The notes under the pieces are model-generated. The model saw only the letters and a program-made list of their open reading frames with translations. It was not told the DNA's origin and searched no databases. DNA of 64,000 nt from Burkholderia aenigmatica (GTDB lineage: Bacteria > Pseudomonadota > Gammaproteobacteria > Burkholderiales > Burkholderiaceae), in assembly GCF_902499175.1 (NCBI RefSeq), contig NZ_CABVQC010000004.1, positions 62,001-126,000 on the forward strand, written 5' to 3'. Both the position numbers and the translations under genes were made by a program. Positions 43,271-52,031 of this stretch are shown piece after piece. Every line of letters starts with the position of its first letter. Position 1 is the first letter of the stretch.

Positions 43271-44344
43271 ATGCTCCAACAACTTCTTGCGAGTACGCGC
43301 CGCTGGCTGTTTCAACCAGCGATCGGTATCGACGACATCTCTCCGATGGCAATCGGCGCAGCGATTGTTGCTGCCGCATTGATCTTGCCGTTTTGCCTAG
43401 GGAGCTATCTGCTTTCGACCGTGCGGGATGCGCTGATCATGGGACTGCTGGCGCTGAGCTACGACCTGTTGTGGGGCAGGGCTGGCGTGCTCACGCTCGG
43501 ACACACGACCTTCTTCGGACTCGGCGCGTACGGTTTCGCAATCGCCACCGTGCAATATGGACAGACGTCCGTCGTCGGAGTGATCGTGGGACTGGTCTGT
43601 GCCGTGGTCGTCGCGGCCGTGTTGGGCTATTTCCTGTTGTTCGCCGGTGTGCGGTTGCACTTTTTCGCCATTATCAGCATGGCCGTGCTGATTGTCGTCC
43701 AGCAATTGGCGACAAGCTGGCAGTCGGTCACGGGCGGTGATACGGGCCTCCTCGGCATTCCGGGATTGTCCTTCTCACCGGTCGGGCAGACGCTCGATTT
43801 GAGCGGACCGCGCGGGTCCTGGTACACGGTCGTGACCGTGCTTGCCGTGCTGCTCGTCGCGACCTGGCTCGTATGCCGCAGCCGGTACGGCAAAGTTCTG
43901 ACCGCGATCGCGACGAACGAATGGCGCGCAAAGGCGTGCGGCTATCACACGTCCGGGCACCTTTTGCTGGTGTTCGTTGCATCGGCCGGACTTGCCGCTA
44001 TCGCAGGAACGTTGATGGCCGCCTGTTCGGGGGTGGTGGCGCCCGATGTGTTCTCGCCGGTGCTGGCCACCGAAGTCATTCTATGGGTGGCGATCGGCGG
44101 TAAAGGCACGCTCGGTGGTCCGGTGCTCGCCGCCGTCGGGTTGACGCTGCTTAAGCAAACGGTATCGAGCGCAACTACTGACGGATGGCCGCTGCTGCTC
44201 GGCGCATTGTTCCTCTGCTGCGTGCTGTTCCTGCCCAACGGCGTACGACTCGGTGGCTTGATCGCCGGGGCACGTCGGATCGATCGAATTCGACGGGGAC
44301 GTAGCCCCTTACATCGTGCCGAACGCGTGGAAGGAGGCCGGTAA
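43271..44344 (+). CDS. livM-like: Branched-chain-type ABC transporter permease (LivM-like)
   Basis: Second membrane subunit, 357 residues, with about nine hydrophobic segments. The YDLLWGRAGVLTLGHTTFFGLGAYGFA segment and the C-terminal TEVILWVAIGGKGTLGGPVLAAVG are family signatures. The C-terminus ends in a basic tail rich in Arg. It starts three bases after livH and its stop overlaps the livG start by one base (TAATG), so the subunits are translated together. Confidence 0.88.
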   Translation: MLQQLLASTRRWLFQPAIGIDDISPMAIGAAIVAAALILPFCLGSYLLSTVRDALIMGLLALSYDLLWGRAGVLTLGHTTFFGLGAYGFAIATVQYGQTSVVGVIVGLVCAVVVAAVLGYFLLFAGVRLHFFAIISMAVLIVVQQLATSWQSVTGGDTGLLGIPGLSFSPVGQTLDLSGPRGSWYTVVTVLAVLLVATWLVCRSRYGKVLTAIATNEWRAKACGYHTSGHLLLVFVASAGLAAIAGTLMAACSGVVAPDVFSPVLATEVILWVAIGGKGTLGGPVLAAVGLTLLKQTVSSATTDGWPLLLGALFLCCVLFLPNGVRLGGLIAGARRIDRIRRGRSPLHRAERVEGGR

Positions 44345-45078
44345 TGGATACGCCGCTGATAAGAGGTGAAGGGTTGCAGCGCGCGTTCGGCGGCATTCAT
44401 GCGGTCGACAACGTCGATGTGTCGATTGGCTCGCACGACCTGCTGTGCGTGATTGGCCCGAACGGCGCTGGCAAGAGCACTTTGGTCGGGCTGTTGTCCG
44501 GAGCGATCGCGCCGGGGGCCGGGGAGTTGTATCTCGCCGGTGTGCGCATGACGGGGCGGCCGATGCACCGATTCTGCCGACGCGGCGTGGTCCGCAAGTT
44601 CCAAGGCACGAACACATTTCTTTCAATGAGCGTGCGCGAGAACCTCGTCGTCGCGGGCCTCGGTGTTGCGTCGTACCGGGACACGCCGATGCCGAACCCG
44701 GACGCCATTCTGGACGAGATAGGACTGTCGGACCAGGCCAACTTATGTGCGATGACCCTGCCGCATGGTGAACGCCAATGGCTGGAGATCGGTATGGCGA
44801 TGATGTGCCAACCCGCGTTGCTCTTGCTCGATGAACCGGCCGCCGGCCTGTCGGCCGCCGATGCGCAACGGCTCGTACGCTTGATTCACCGTCTGCGCGA
44901 GCGCTGCGCGGTACTCGCGATCGAGCACGACCTGATCTTTGTCGAGGCGCTGCAGTGCGAGACCTGGGTCATGCATCGAGGCCAGATTGTTCGGCGAGGC
45001 TCCTATGCGGACATCGCGCGCGATGAAGAAATCCGGCGCATTTATCTCGGTCAGGGAGCGGGTCATGCTACACATTGA
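44344..45078 (+). CDS. livG-like: Branched-chain-type ABC transporter ATPase (LivG-like)
   Basis: First of the two cytoplasmic ATPases, 244 residues. Walker A is CVIGPNGAGKSTLVG, the signature region TLPHGERQWLEIGMAM, Walker B ALLLLDEPAAGLS, and the switch His is in LAIEHDLIFVEAL. The signature is a variant (LPHGERQ in place of LSGGQ/LSYGQ), which is common in LivG proteins. It overlaps livF by 14 bases. Confidence 0.9.
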   Translation: MDTPLIRGEGLQRAFGGIHAVDNVDVSIGSHDLLCVIGPNGAGKSTLVGLLSGAIAPGAGELYLAGVRMTGRPMHRFCRRGVVRKFQGTNTFLSMSVRENLVVAGLGVASYRDTPMPNPDAILDEIGLSDQANLCAMTLPHGERQWLEIGMAMMCQPALLLLDEPAAGLSAADAQRLVRLIHRLRERCAVLAIEHDLIFVEALQCETWVMHRGQIVRRGSYADIARDEEIRRIYLGQGAGHATH

Positions 45079-45835
45079 GAATCTGTCTGCCGGATATGGC
45101 GACGTCGCGGTGCTGCATCAACTCGACCTCGACGTCGTGCCAAACGAAGTTGTTGGCGTGCTCGGCTGTAATGGCGCGGGCAAGACGACCCTGGTCAAAG
45201 CGATCATGGGCTTGCTGCCACGCGTGACGGGCGACGTGCGGTTTCAGGGGCAATCCATCAACGGCTTGCGCACCCATGCGATTGCCCGACGCGGCATCGG
45301 ATTGGTTCCTCAGGGGCGCTGGATCTTTCCCAAGCTGACCGTGCGCGAGAACCTCATGATGGGCACGCAGGCTGCGGGTGGTGGGGAGATTCTCGACGAG
45401 GTGTTCGAATATTTCCCTATTCTCAAGTCCAGACTCTCGCAGCACGGAGGCACGCTGTCCGGCGGTGAGCAACAGGTGCTCGCCATTGCCCGCGCGCTGT
45501 GCGGTAGGCCGAAACTGCTGGTGCTGGACGAACCGTCCGACGGTGTGCAGCCGAATCTGGTCGAGCTGATCGGCGAGGTTATCCCAACGTTGTGCCGCCG
45601 ATCGCAGCTCGCCGTGCTCCTGGTCGAGCAGAACCTCGATCTCGTGCTGCGCAGCGCACAGCGCTGCATCGTGCTCAAGAACGGGCGACTTGCCCATGCC
45701 GGCCGCATCGAGCCGCGAAGCGGTGCCGCGGGGGCTCATCCGTTGGCGCAATACCTGTCGCCGGCCGCCGAGTCTGACACGTCTTCAATCTCTTCACCAC
45801 ATTCGACGCATTCCAACCTGAACTTCACCCAATGA
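45065..45835 (+). CDS. livF-like: Branched-chain-type ABC transporter ATPase (LivF-like)
   Basis: Second ATPase, 256 residues: Walker A GVLGCNGAGKTTLVKA, signature LSGGEQQVLAIARAL, Walker B LLVLDEPSDGVQPN, and LVEQNLDLVL, the Gln-for-His-type switch seen in LivF. The start at 45065 (MLHIENLSAGYG) is the family start; a long upstream frame lies inside livG. The serine-rich C-terminal tail of about 25 residues is an extra. It overlaps the binding-protein gene by four bases. Confidence 0.9.
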   Translation: MLHIENLSAGYGDVAVLHQLDLDVVPNEVVGVLGCNGAGKTTLVKAIMGLLPRVTGDVRFQGQSINGLRTHAIARRGIGLVPQGRWIFPKLTVRENLMMGTQAAGGGEILDEVFEYFPILKSRLSQHGGTLSGGEQQVLAIARALCGRPKLLVLDEPSDGVQPNLVELIGEVIPTLCRRSQLAVLLVEQNLDLVLRSAQRCIVLKNGRLAHAGRIEPRSGAAGAHPLAQYLSPAAESDTSSISSPHSTHSNLNFTQ

Positions 45836-47022
45836 AGAACATGATGAACCGCCGTGCCTTTACCAGAACCGCCTTATTCAGTGCTGTCGGCGCACTCACC
45901 GCGTCCGCTATGCCATCGTTGGTACGGGCCACCACGCCGCTCAAGATTGGCTTGCTTGCACCGCTGAGCGGTCCGCTCACCCGCGTGGGTGAGACCAACC
46001 GCAACTGCGCGCAGTTGGCCGTCGACGAAATCAACGCCGCGGGTGGATTGCTGGGACGCCCGTTGCAACTGAGCGTCGAGGATACCCAGATGTCCACCGC
46101 TGTGACGCTGCAGAAGGCCCGACAACTGTTGATGCGCGATGAGGTCGCGGTCCTGACAGGCATGGTGCTACCGTCCGAGCGCGAAGCAGCGTTGCAGGCC
46201 GCCAAGTCCGCTGGGCGGCTCGTGATCTACCCGAACTTCGACGAGGGGCGCTGCGATCCGAATCTGTTCACTACGGGGCTGACTGTCAACCAACGCATCG
46301 ATCCACTGATCGATTGGCTGATGCGCAAGGGTGGTCGCACGGTGTGCGCGGTGGTCTCCGACATCGGCAGCAACCGCAAGGTGCTGGTGCCCAGACTGCA
46401 GGCAGCGGTGAAGCGTTACGGCGGGCAGTTTCTCAACGTGTATTGGTTGCCGTTCGGCACGCGCGATTATGGTGCGGTGCTGCAGCAGATCGCCAGCCAG
46501 CGCCCACAGATCGTCTGGCACAGCATCGGCGACGACCCGGTCACCTTCGTCAAACAGTACCGCTCGTTCGGCATGAAACCGCAACTGGTGACTGACATTG
46601 CGCACGAGTCGCTGTCGATTGCAACCACCGGCGCGTCGACCGGGATCATCGGCGTGTCCTCGTATTTCATGAGCGTCGACAACCCAGAGAACCGAGACTT
46701 TCTCGCGCGCTACACGGCGCGTGAAGCTGGGCCACACGACCCTCGGTTAGGGCAGTTGGCCGTGGTGCTACCGCACGGTGAGTGCACGTATGCCGGACTT
46801 CGCCTATTTGCCGCGGCAGTCAAGGCGGCCGGCAGCGTCGACGTGGCACGCGTGAAAGCCGCGTTGCCTAGCGTGTCGTTGAATCTGCCGCGTGGCAAGG
46901 CGGGTGTGAGCCAGGACGGGGATCATGTGTTATGCCAAACCCGCATCGGTCGGGCACTGGCGGACAACAGTTTCGCGGTGTTGGATTCGGCCGGACCGAT
47001 TCCACCGCAGTGCGAGGGATAG
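45832..47022 (+). CDS. Branched-chain-type (Peripla_BP_6) substrate-binding protein
   Basis: A 396-residue periplasmic binding protein. The N-terminus MNRRAFTRTALFSAVG has a twin-Arg segment followed by a hydrophobic stretch ending SLVRATT, consistent with Tat or Sec export. The mature part begins LKIGLLAPLSGPLTRVGETN, the usual Peripla_BP_6 opening, and continues with AQLAVDEINAAGGLLGRPL. The urea/amide-binding (FmdD, UrtA) and amidase-operon AmiC-like proteins belong to this group. The gene order H-M-G-F-binding protein, then amidase, suggests that the ligand is an amide that the amidase hydrolyses after import. Confidence 0.88.
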   Translation: MKNMMNRRAFTRTALFSAVGALTASAMPSLVRATTPLKIGLLAPLSGPLTRVGETNRNCAQLAVDEINAAGGLLGRPLQLSVEDTQMSTAVTLQKARQLLMRDEVAVLTGMVLPSEREAALQAAKSAGRLVIYPNFDEGRCDPNLFTTGLTVNQRIDPLIDWLMRKGGRTVCAVVSDIGSNRKVLVPRLQAAVKRYGGQFLNVYWLPFGTRDYGAVLQQIASQRPQIVWHSIGDDPVTFVKQYRSFGMKPQLVTDIAHESLSIATTGASTGIIGVSSYFMSVDNPENRDFLARYTAREAGPHDPRLGQLAVVLPHGECTYAGLRLFAAAVKAAGSVDVARVKAALPSVSLNLPRGKAGVSQDGDHVLCQTRIGRALADNSFAVLDSAGPIPPQCEG

Positions 47023-47074
47023 GCACGAGGGAATCGAGCGCGTTCTAATTTATCTCAATTATTAAGGATTGCAT

Positions 47075-48487
47075 ATGGATGACGTACTGAGAATGAACGC
47101 CGAGCAGCTAATGGCCGGCTACCGGCGTCGCACGTTCTCGCCCGTCGAAGTTATCTGCGCGGTGCTGGACCGGGTTGCGCACTTCGATCCCTTTGTCAAC
47201 GGGGTGTGCAGCCTCGACGAGGACAGCGCGCTGGCCGCCGCGCGCGAGTCGGAGCGACGCTGGATGCGGGGGGAGCCGTGTGGATTGCTGGATGGCGTGC
47301 CGGTCTCGGTCAAGGACCTCATTGCCGTGCGCGGACTGCCTACCCGATACGGATCGCTCACGTCACCCAGTGCGCCGGAGGCCGATGACGCACCCGCGGT
47401 CGCGCGACTGCGACAAGCCGGCGCGCTGCTGTTCGGCAAGACCACGACCTCGGAGTTTGGAAACAAGATCGTCACGGACAGCCCGCTCACCGGCATTACC
47501 CGTAACCCGTGGGACCGGCGTCTCACGTCCGGCGGGAGCAGCGGTGGATCAGCTGTAGCGGTTGCGCTCGGCATGGGACCGTTGTCGCTGGCCACCGACG
47601 GCGGCGGCTCAATCCGCGTCCCAGCCTGCTGGAGCGGGGTGGTCGGAATGAAACCGTCGTTCAACCTGGTGCCAGCCGGCGCGGCGGTGAGTTGGACGCA
47701 CCTATCGACGCTTGGGCCGATCGCGCGCTGCGTAAGCGACGCGGCGCTGATGCTGACCGTGATGGCCCGCCAGAGCGATGCGCGAAGACTGGTTTCTGCT
47801 TGTCCCGATCTGCGCATCGGTCTGGATGATGGCATCGCCGGATTGCGCATCGCCTACTGCCCGGCGCCTGCTGGCGTACAGGTTGAGCCTGACATCACCG
47901 TGAGCGTTTGTCAGGCGGTGGGCCTGTTCGAGGCACTCGGGGCACGGGTCGAGGAAACGGACGTGAAGCCGCTTGACGGCTATCTGGAGAGCCGCATACA
48001 CGCCATTCAGTGGGCCGTGTTCTTTGCACAAAGGGTCCGGCAGCTTCATCCCGCTGCGCGGCCGCAGCTCGATCCGGATGTGTGTGCGCTGGCTGAGGCG
48101 GGCGATAGCGTCCTCACTTCGACCTTTGTCGATGCGCTTCAGGCGCGCCACGCGCTCACGGTCGCGATGGCTGCGTTCTTTGAAGACTACGACCTGCTGG
48201 TCACGCCGACATTCCACTGTGCCCCACCGCTCGCGGAGGGGCGGCGCGAGCAATCGCGTATGGCGCCGCCATTGACGTCATGGTGTAACCAGACTGGTTT
48301 GCCTGCGGCGAGCGTTCCGTGTGGTTTGCCAGGTGGATTGCCGACGGGCCTACAGATCATCGGGCCACCGGGCGGCGATGCGCTGGTGTTGCGTGTGGCA
48401 CGTGCGTACGAATCCGCACGCGGTCCGTTTCCGGTTCCGACAGAAGCAATGCAGGGCCAGACGGAGGGCGCGGAGGTGCGGACATGA
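47075..48487 (+). CDS. Amidase-signature-family hydrolase 2
   Basis: A 470-residue enzyme with Lys in PVSVKDLIAVRG, the SGGSSGGSAVAVALGMG loop and the nucleophile in DGGGSIRVPACW, so the triad is complete. It is closely related to the amidase at 39685-41109 (shared NKIVTDSPLTGITRNPWDR segment, same length), a duplication that has been separated by the regulators and transporter. An AAGGA site stands before the ATG at 47075. It lies 52 bp after the binding-protein gene and overlaps the next gene by four bases, so it is part of the transporter operon. Confidence 0.88.
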   Translation: MDDVLRMNAEQLMAGYRRRTFSPVEVICAVLDRVAHFDPFVNGVCSLDEDSALAAARESERRWMRGEPCGLLDGVPVSVKDLIAVRGLPTRYGSLTSPSAPEADDAPAVARLRQAGALLFGKTTTSEFGNKIVTDSPLTGITRNPWDRRLTSGGSSGGSAVAVALGMGPLSLATDGGGSIRVPACWSGVVGMKPSFNLVPAGAAVSWTHLSTLGPIARCVSDAALMLTVMARQSDARRLVSACPDLRIGLDDGIAGLRIAYCPAPAGVQVEPDITVSVCQAVGLFEALGARVEETDVKPLDGYLESRIHAIQWAVFFAQRVRQLHPAARPQLDPDVCALAEAGDSVLTSTFVDALQARHALTVAMAAFFEDYDLLVTPTFHCAPPLAEGRREQSRMAPPLTSWCNQTGLPAASVPCGLPGGLPTGLQIIGPPGGDALVLRVARAYESARGPFPVPTEAMQGQTEGAEVRT

Positions 48488-49038
48488 ATCCTCCCATTAC
48501 CAAAATCGTCGTCCAACTCCTCGAACGGCGCGCCGAACTGCACGTACCGATCGACCCGCCACATCGGCAGGTCGTGGTGGCGGCAGTGCTCCAATTCGAC
48601 GACTGGCGCGCGGACTCGCCACGCGCGGCGCTCGAGCCGCTCTATGAACTCGGCGCTGAGCTGGGCACGTTGCTGACCGGACGGGCGCGATGGGCGCTGG
48701 ATGTCGCGCCGTCGGCAATTCAGGCCTACGGCAAGGCCGCGCTCGTAGGCAGCGCGGTACCGCTCGAGTGTGCCGCGGCGCTTTTGCATCCCCGCATGGG
48801 CAAGGCCATGCGCGAGAGCTTGCCTGGTGCCACGTCGTTGATCCCGTCGGTGACCAAGCGCGGTGCGCCAGGCACATGCATGGACATTCCGTTGCACGGC
48901 AGTACCGACATGTGGAGCTTCGACCACTTCGACGCGGTATCGCTCACGCTCGCCGATGCGCCAGCGTCGAACGAGATCGTGGTGGCAATCGCGCTGGCCG
49001 ACAGCGGTCGGCCGCTCGCGCGGGTACGTCCGGATTGA
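48484..49038 (+). CDS. DUF1185 (amino acid synthesis family) protein
   Basis: A 184-residue cytoplasmic protein. Features are ITKIVVQLLERRAELHVPID at the N-terminus, LLTGRARWALDVAPSAIQAYGKAALVG in the middle, HPRMGKAMRESLPGATSLIPSVTKRG and GTCMDIPLHG towards the end. This order matches the uncharacterised family annotated as amino acid synthesis proteins (DUF1185), known from Bordetella and Burkholderia genomic contexts with amidases and Liv transporters. The biochemical role is not established. The ATGA overlap with the amidase gene suggests that it acts in the same pathway, perhaps on the amidase product. Confidence 0.75.
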   Translation: MNPPITKIVVQLLERRAELHVPIDPPHRQVVVAAVLQFDDWRADSPRAALEPLYELGAELGTLLTGRARWALDVAPSAIQAYGKAALVGSAVPLECAAALLHPRMGKAMRESLPGATSLIPSVTKRGAPGTCMDIPLHGSTDMWSFDHFDAVSLTLADAPASNEIVVAIALADSGRPLARVRPD

Positions 49039-49099
49039 GCAAGGGCGAGGCCAAGACACCACGACACGTACAGACAATCACAAAGACGAAGGAGACATC

Positions 49100-50137
49100 A
49101 TGCTGTTAAGGAAATTTCGGGGTAACGCAGGGAAATGGGCTGTGATGTTAGGCATCTCAACCTGTGCGGGGATCGCACATGCGCAATCATCGGTCTCGCT
49201 CTATGGGCTGGCCGACGCATTCGTTGGCGAAGTGCATCCTGCCGGTGCAGCCGGCAACGCGTGGCAAGTCGGTTCTGGCGGGATGACGACTTCGTATTGG
49301 GGGATGTCCGGTACGGAGGATCTGGGCGGCGCCATGAAGGCCGTCTTCACCCTCGAGAGCTTTTATCGTATCAACGGTGGCCAGGCCGGTTCGTTTCCTG
49401 GACAGTCATTTTTCGGGCGAAATGCCTTCGTTGGTCTGAGCGGCCATTTCGGGGAGTTGACGCTGGGGCGCAATACCGCGCCGCTGTTCGTGTCGACGCT
49501 GCTGTTCAATCCGTTCGGCAATTCGTTTGTCTTCTCGCCGATCGTCGTGCATAGTTTCCTTGGCTCGGCCATGGGTGCTGCGTCACTCCAGAGCGATACG
49601 GCGATCGACAATTCGCTCCTTTATCAGACACCCGAGGTGGCCGGTCTGTCGGGAAGTCTGCTTTACAGCAACGCCGGCGTCGCCGGCCATGCAGGGCAAG
49701 CCAACTATAGCGCGAACGTGTTGTACTTCGCGGGCCCGTTTTCCGCGACGGCCGCCGTGCAGAGCCTGCACACGGCATCGCTGTTTCTCAACGGCGCAAC
49801 CGCGCAGACCGCCTGGATGGCCGGTGGCGCGTATCGGTTGCGTGCGGTTAAGCTGTTCGCACAGTACGAACGCGTGGACAATAACATTCACGTCACGGAC
49901 GATACGGTACAGCTCGGGGCAAGTGTTCGGATAGGGTTAGGAAGCGTACTGATGTCGTGGGCGGGAACGCGGCGACGACCGTCGGTAGGCGATCATATCC
50001 GTTGGTCGACGGTCGCGTTGGGTTACGACTACCCGCTGTCGAAGCGAACAGATGTGTATGCAGCTTGGCGTTATGACACGATCACAGGTGTGTCGTCTGG
50101 CAATGGCGTGGGTGCCGGGATGCGAGTCAAATTCTGA
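49100..50137 (+). CDS. Outer-membrane porin (Gram-negative OmpC/Bordetella type)
   Basis: A 345-residue outer-membrane protein. A signal peptide ends in GIAHAQ, and the mature protein begins SSVSLYGLADAFVG, the standard opening of beta-proteobacterial trimeric porins. The conserved FFGRNAFVGLSGHFGELTLGRNT follows, and the C-terminal end GAGMRVKF terminates in Phe as needed for BAM-mediated assembly. GAAGGAG precedes the ATG by five bases. It is last in the transporter-amidase operon and probably provides outer-membrane passage for the substrate. Confidence 0.9.
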   Translation: MLLRKFRGNAGKWAVMLGISTCAGIAHAQSSVSLYGLADAFVGEVHPAGAAGNAWQVGSGGMTTSYWGMSGTEDLGGAMKAVFTLESFYRINGGQAGSFPGQSFFGRNAFVGLSGHFGELTLGRNTAPLFVSTLLFNPFGNSFVFSPIVVHSFLGSAMGAASLQSDTAIDNSLLYQTPEVAGLSGSLLYSNAGVAGHAGQANYSANVLYFAGPFSATAAVQSLHTASLFLNGATAQTAWMAGGAYRLRAVKLFAQYERVDNNIHVTDDTVQLGASVRIGLGSVLMSWAGTRRRPSVGDHIRWSTVALGYDYPLSKRTDVYAAWRYDTITGVSSGNGVGAGMRVKF

Positions 50138-50287
50138 GCCGCACGACCTCGTTAGGGTAGAACACGGCCGGATCGTGTGTCCGGCCTTCAGTGCAGCGCT
50201 TGCTTGGGTTCGAGACCAGGATATATTCGGCTGGATGTGAGGCGCGCGGTATCATGTCTCAACATCATCAAGAGTACTTCATGCCTC

Positions 50288-50746
50288 ATGGTTTTGCAGA
50301 AAGTCCGACGCCCGGGTCGCAAGCCGCTTACGAAAGGTGACCTCTTGCCATTGCCGACCGCGAAGGTCCGTGAGCTGTCCCTCGAAAATCATATGGCGCT
50401 GGCCGCTGTGCGGGCCGGTCATGGGGGAGAAGAGCAAATCAGTTGTCTGTTACGAGTCGTCTACCTCGCGTTCTACATGCGCAGCGAGACCGACACAGGC
50501 GCGGATTCGAGTATGTACCGGCAAGCCGAAGCCGCTTTGGAAGCATGCATTGCACGCGCGGAGCAGGGCGCGGCTTGGCTGTTGCTCGATCGCGAGCAGT
50601 CCATGATCGAGCAGATCCTGGTCGTTCATGACGATCAGTTGGCGGCCGTGCCGATGCACCGGTACTGCGCAGCCTGGGAAAACCTCCAACGATTGATGAC
50701 GGGACAGCTCGCGTCACCCATTGCAACGCTGAACGTGGCGTCGTGA
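50288..50746 (+). CDS. Hypothetical protein at the edge of the conjugation region
   Basis: A 152-residue cytoplasmic protein, largely helical, with RRPGRKPLTKGDLLPLPTAK at the N-terminus, LLRVVYLAFYMR in the middle and RYCAAWENLQRLM near the C-terminus. No known domain is recognised. It lies directly upstream of the AlpA-like regulator and the T4SS genes, and similar small proteins occur on mobile elements, so it may be part of the element backbone. The start at 50288 is chosen because the upstream 37 codons have no protein-like character; 50177 would be the longest start. Confidence 0.5.
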   Translation: MVLQKVRRPGRKPLTKGDLLPLPTAKVRELSLENHMALAAVRAGHGGEEQISCLLRVVYLAFYMRSETDTGADSSMYRQAEAALEACIARAEQGAAWLLLDREQSMIEQILVVHDDQLAAVPMHRYCAAWENLQRLMTGQLASPIATLNVAS

Positions 50747-51025
50747 AACCAACAAGTCTCCCGTAAAAGTACCCCGAGATCTTCCTCCCTGCCTATAGGC
50801 GAGTAGCGGCGTCGGCCGCTGCAGGAACGTTGCATCAATGCGCGATGGCTTCACACTCGCCTCGAGCGCGCGTGCCTCGACCATGTCATATGTGAGTTCC
50901 GCGGAGATGCCGCTCTGAACCGACGGGATGTCCCGTCGATAAGACGGGTTTGGCCCTTCGTCGTGTTCGCTGCTTGAATGCCTTTCAGTTCCGGCCACGT
51001 TCGTGCCGGGTATGGAGGGCGAATC

Positions 51026-51277
51026 ATGTCTTGGAATGATGACGGAACGCGGACAATCTTGCGCCGACGACAGGTCGAGCAGTGCACCGGTCTATCGAGG
51101 TCGACGATCTACAAGCGCATGCAAGACGGAACGTTTCCTCGTGCCATTGCGCTTGGCGGGCGAATGGTAGGGTGGCGGGCGGCCGATATCGAACAGTTCT
51201 TGGCAGATCCTGCGCGATATCGCGCGTCGCAGGCGCGCGAACCTGAAGAGCAGGACGGCAGCGGTGAAAAACGATAA
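51026..51277 (+). CDS. AlpA/MerR-type HTH regulator (excisionase-like)
   Basis: An 83-residue DNA-binding protein of the AlpA family. The motif RRRQVEQCTGLSRSTIYKRM, then FPRAIALGGRMVGWRAADIEQFL, is the standard winged helix-turn-helix with the recognition helix at STIYKRM. Such proteins regulate or act as excisionases for prophage and integrative elements. A GGAGGG ribosome site is upstream. It overlaps the next gene by 14 bases. With no integrase in the window, it is only circumstantial evidence for an integrative conjugative element. Confidence 0.88.
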   Translation: MSWNDDGTRTILRRRQVEQCTGLSRSTIYKRMQDGTFPRAIALGGRMVGWRAADIEQFLADPARYRASQAREPEEQDGSGEKR

Positions 51278-51557
51278 GCCGCCGCCGTCGCTCGATGAGC
51301 GTCTTCGCAACTGGGGGCAGTCGAATCGTGGTGCCCATGATCCCGTTGATGCCGAATATGTGACCCGAGCATGGCGAACACTGCCGCCACGAGATCGGGA
51401 CCTTCTGCGCATGATCTATCTCTGGCATGCGAGTCGGGAAGTCGTGTGTCGACGGCTGAAGATTGCCCGCCATCCACGTCAGCATTTCGATCTGGAACTC
51501 CATGCGGCACGGTCCGCGCTTGCCCGCGCCCTTGCAGAAGGCGAGACCGAACAGTGA
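51264..51557 (+). CDS. Hypothetical protein, possible sigma-like or Q-like regulator
   Basis: A 97-residue protein coupled by overlap to the AlpA-like gene. LPPRDRDLLRMIYLWHASREVVCRRLKI has the spacing of a region-4-like helix-turn-helix (as in sigma factors and phage late regulators), followed by a helix LELHAARSALARALAE. This is similarity of form only. It probably belongs to the regulatory module of the mobile element. Confidence 0.55.
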   Translation: MKNDKPPPSLDERLRNWGQSNRGAHDPVDAEYVTRAWRTLPPRDRDLLRMIYLWHASREVVCRRLKIARHPRQHFDLELHAARSALARALAEGETEQ

Positions 51558-51886
51558 CATTCGCGTGATGAATGTTCGGCGACTTCCATAGCACGGGAGC
51601 TCGTGCGACATGAGTCGCACTCGACTCGTGCAGGTCCGCGGTGGACACGATCGAGTTCACCTCGAACACGAAATAAATATAGGAACAGCGAGGAGCTTCA
51701 CGGCACGATAGGGACATCGTCTCATCTCGTCGACGCATGTCGGCCCTTGAATCGACGTGGCAGCTGACCTACAGTGAAGCCAACAATCTGATCCGGTCAA
51801 CGTGCACAGCACGACCGAGTACGCGTTAGCGGCCCCGCAGCATTGACGTCTGTGTGATGGCGTAGTGTGCCGTAGCGTTCGTGAGA
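51558..51886. other. Intergenic region ending in a terminator-like hairpin
   Basis: No ORF of merit. It may carry the promoter for a transcript that ends at the strong hairpin at 51887, or the end of the upstream mRNA. Confidence 0.4.
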
Positions 51887-51910
51887 AAGCCTGCAATCGC
51901 AGGCTTTTCT
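51887..51910 (+). terminator. Rho-independent terminator-like hairpin
   Basis: AAGCCTGC at 51887-51894 pairs perfectly with GCAGGCTT at 51899-51906 across the tetraloop AATC, with four T residues (51905-51908) at and just after the end of the stem. The stem is GC-rich and complete. It lies about 330 bp after the last upstream ORF, so it could terminate the regulator mRNA or a small RNA encoded between. Confidence 0.7.
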
Positions 51911-52031
51911 GCTTTATGACGTGCTCTCAAGAATGCACGTTGAACTCGTCGCGACCCTTCCTCGTGCCGAGACTCTCTCACTTCCATGAAAAGACGTCGC
52001 TGCTCGGAGCCCCATCCGAGGAATGACAACC

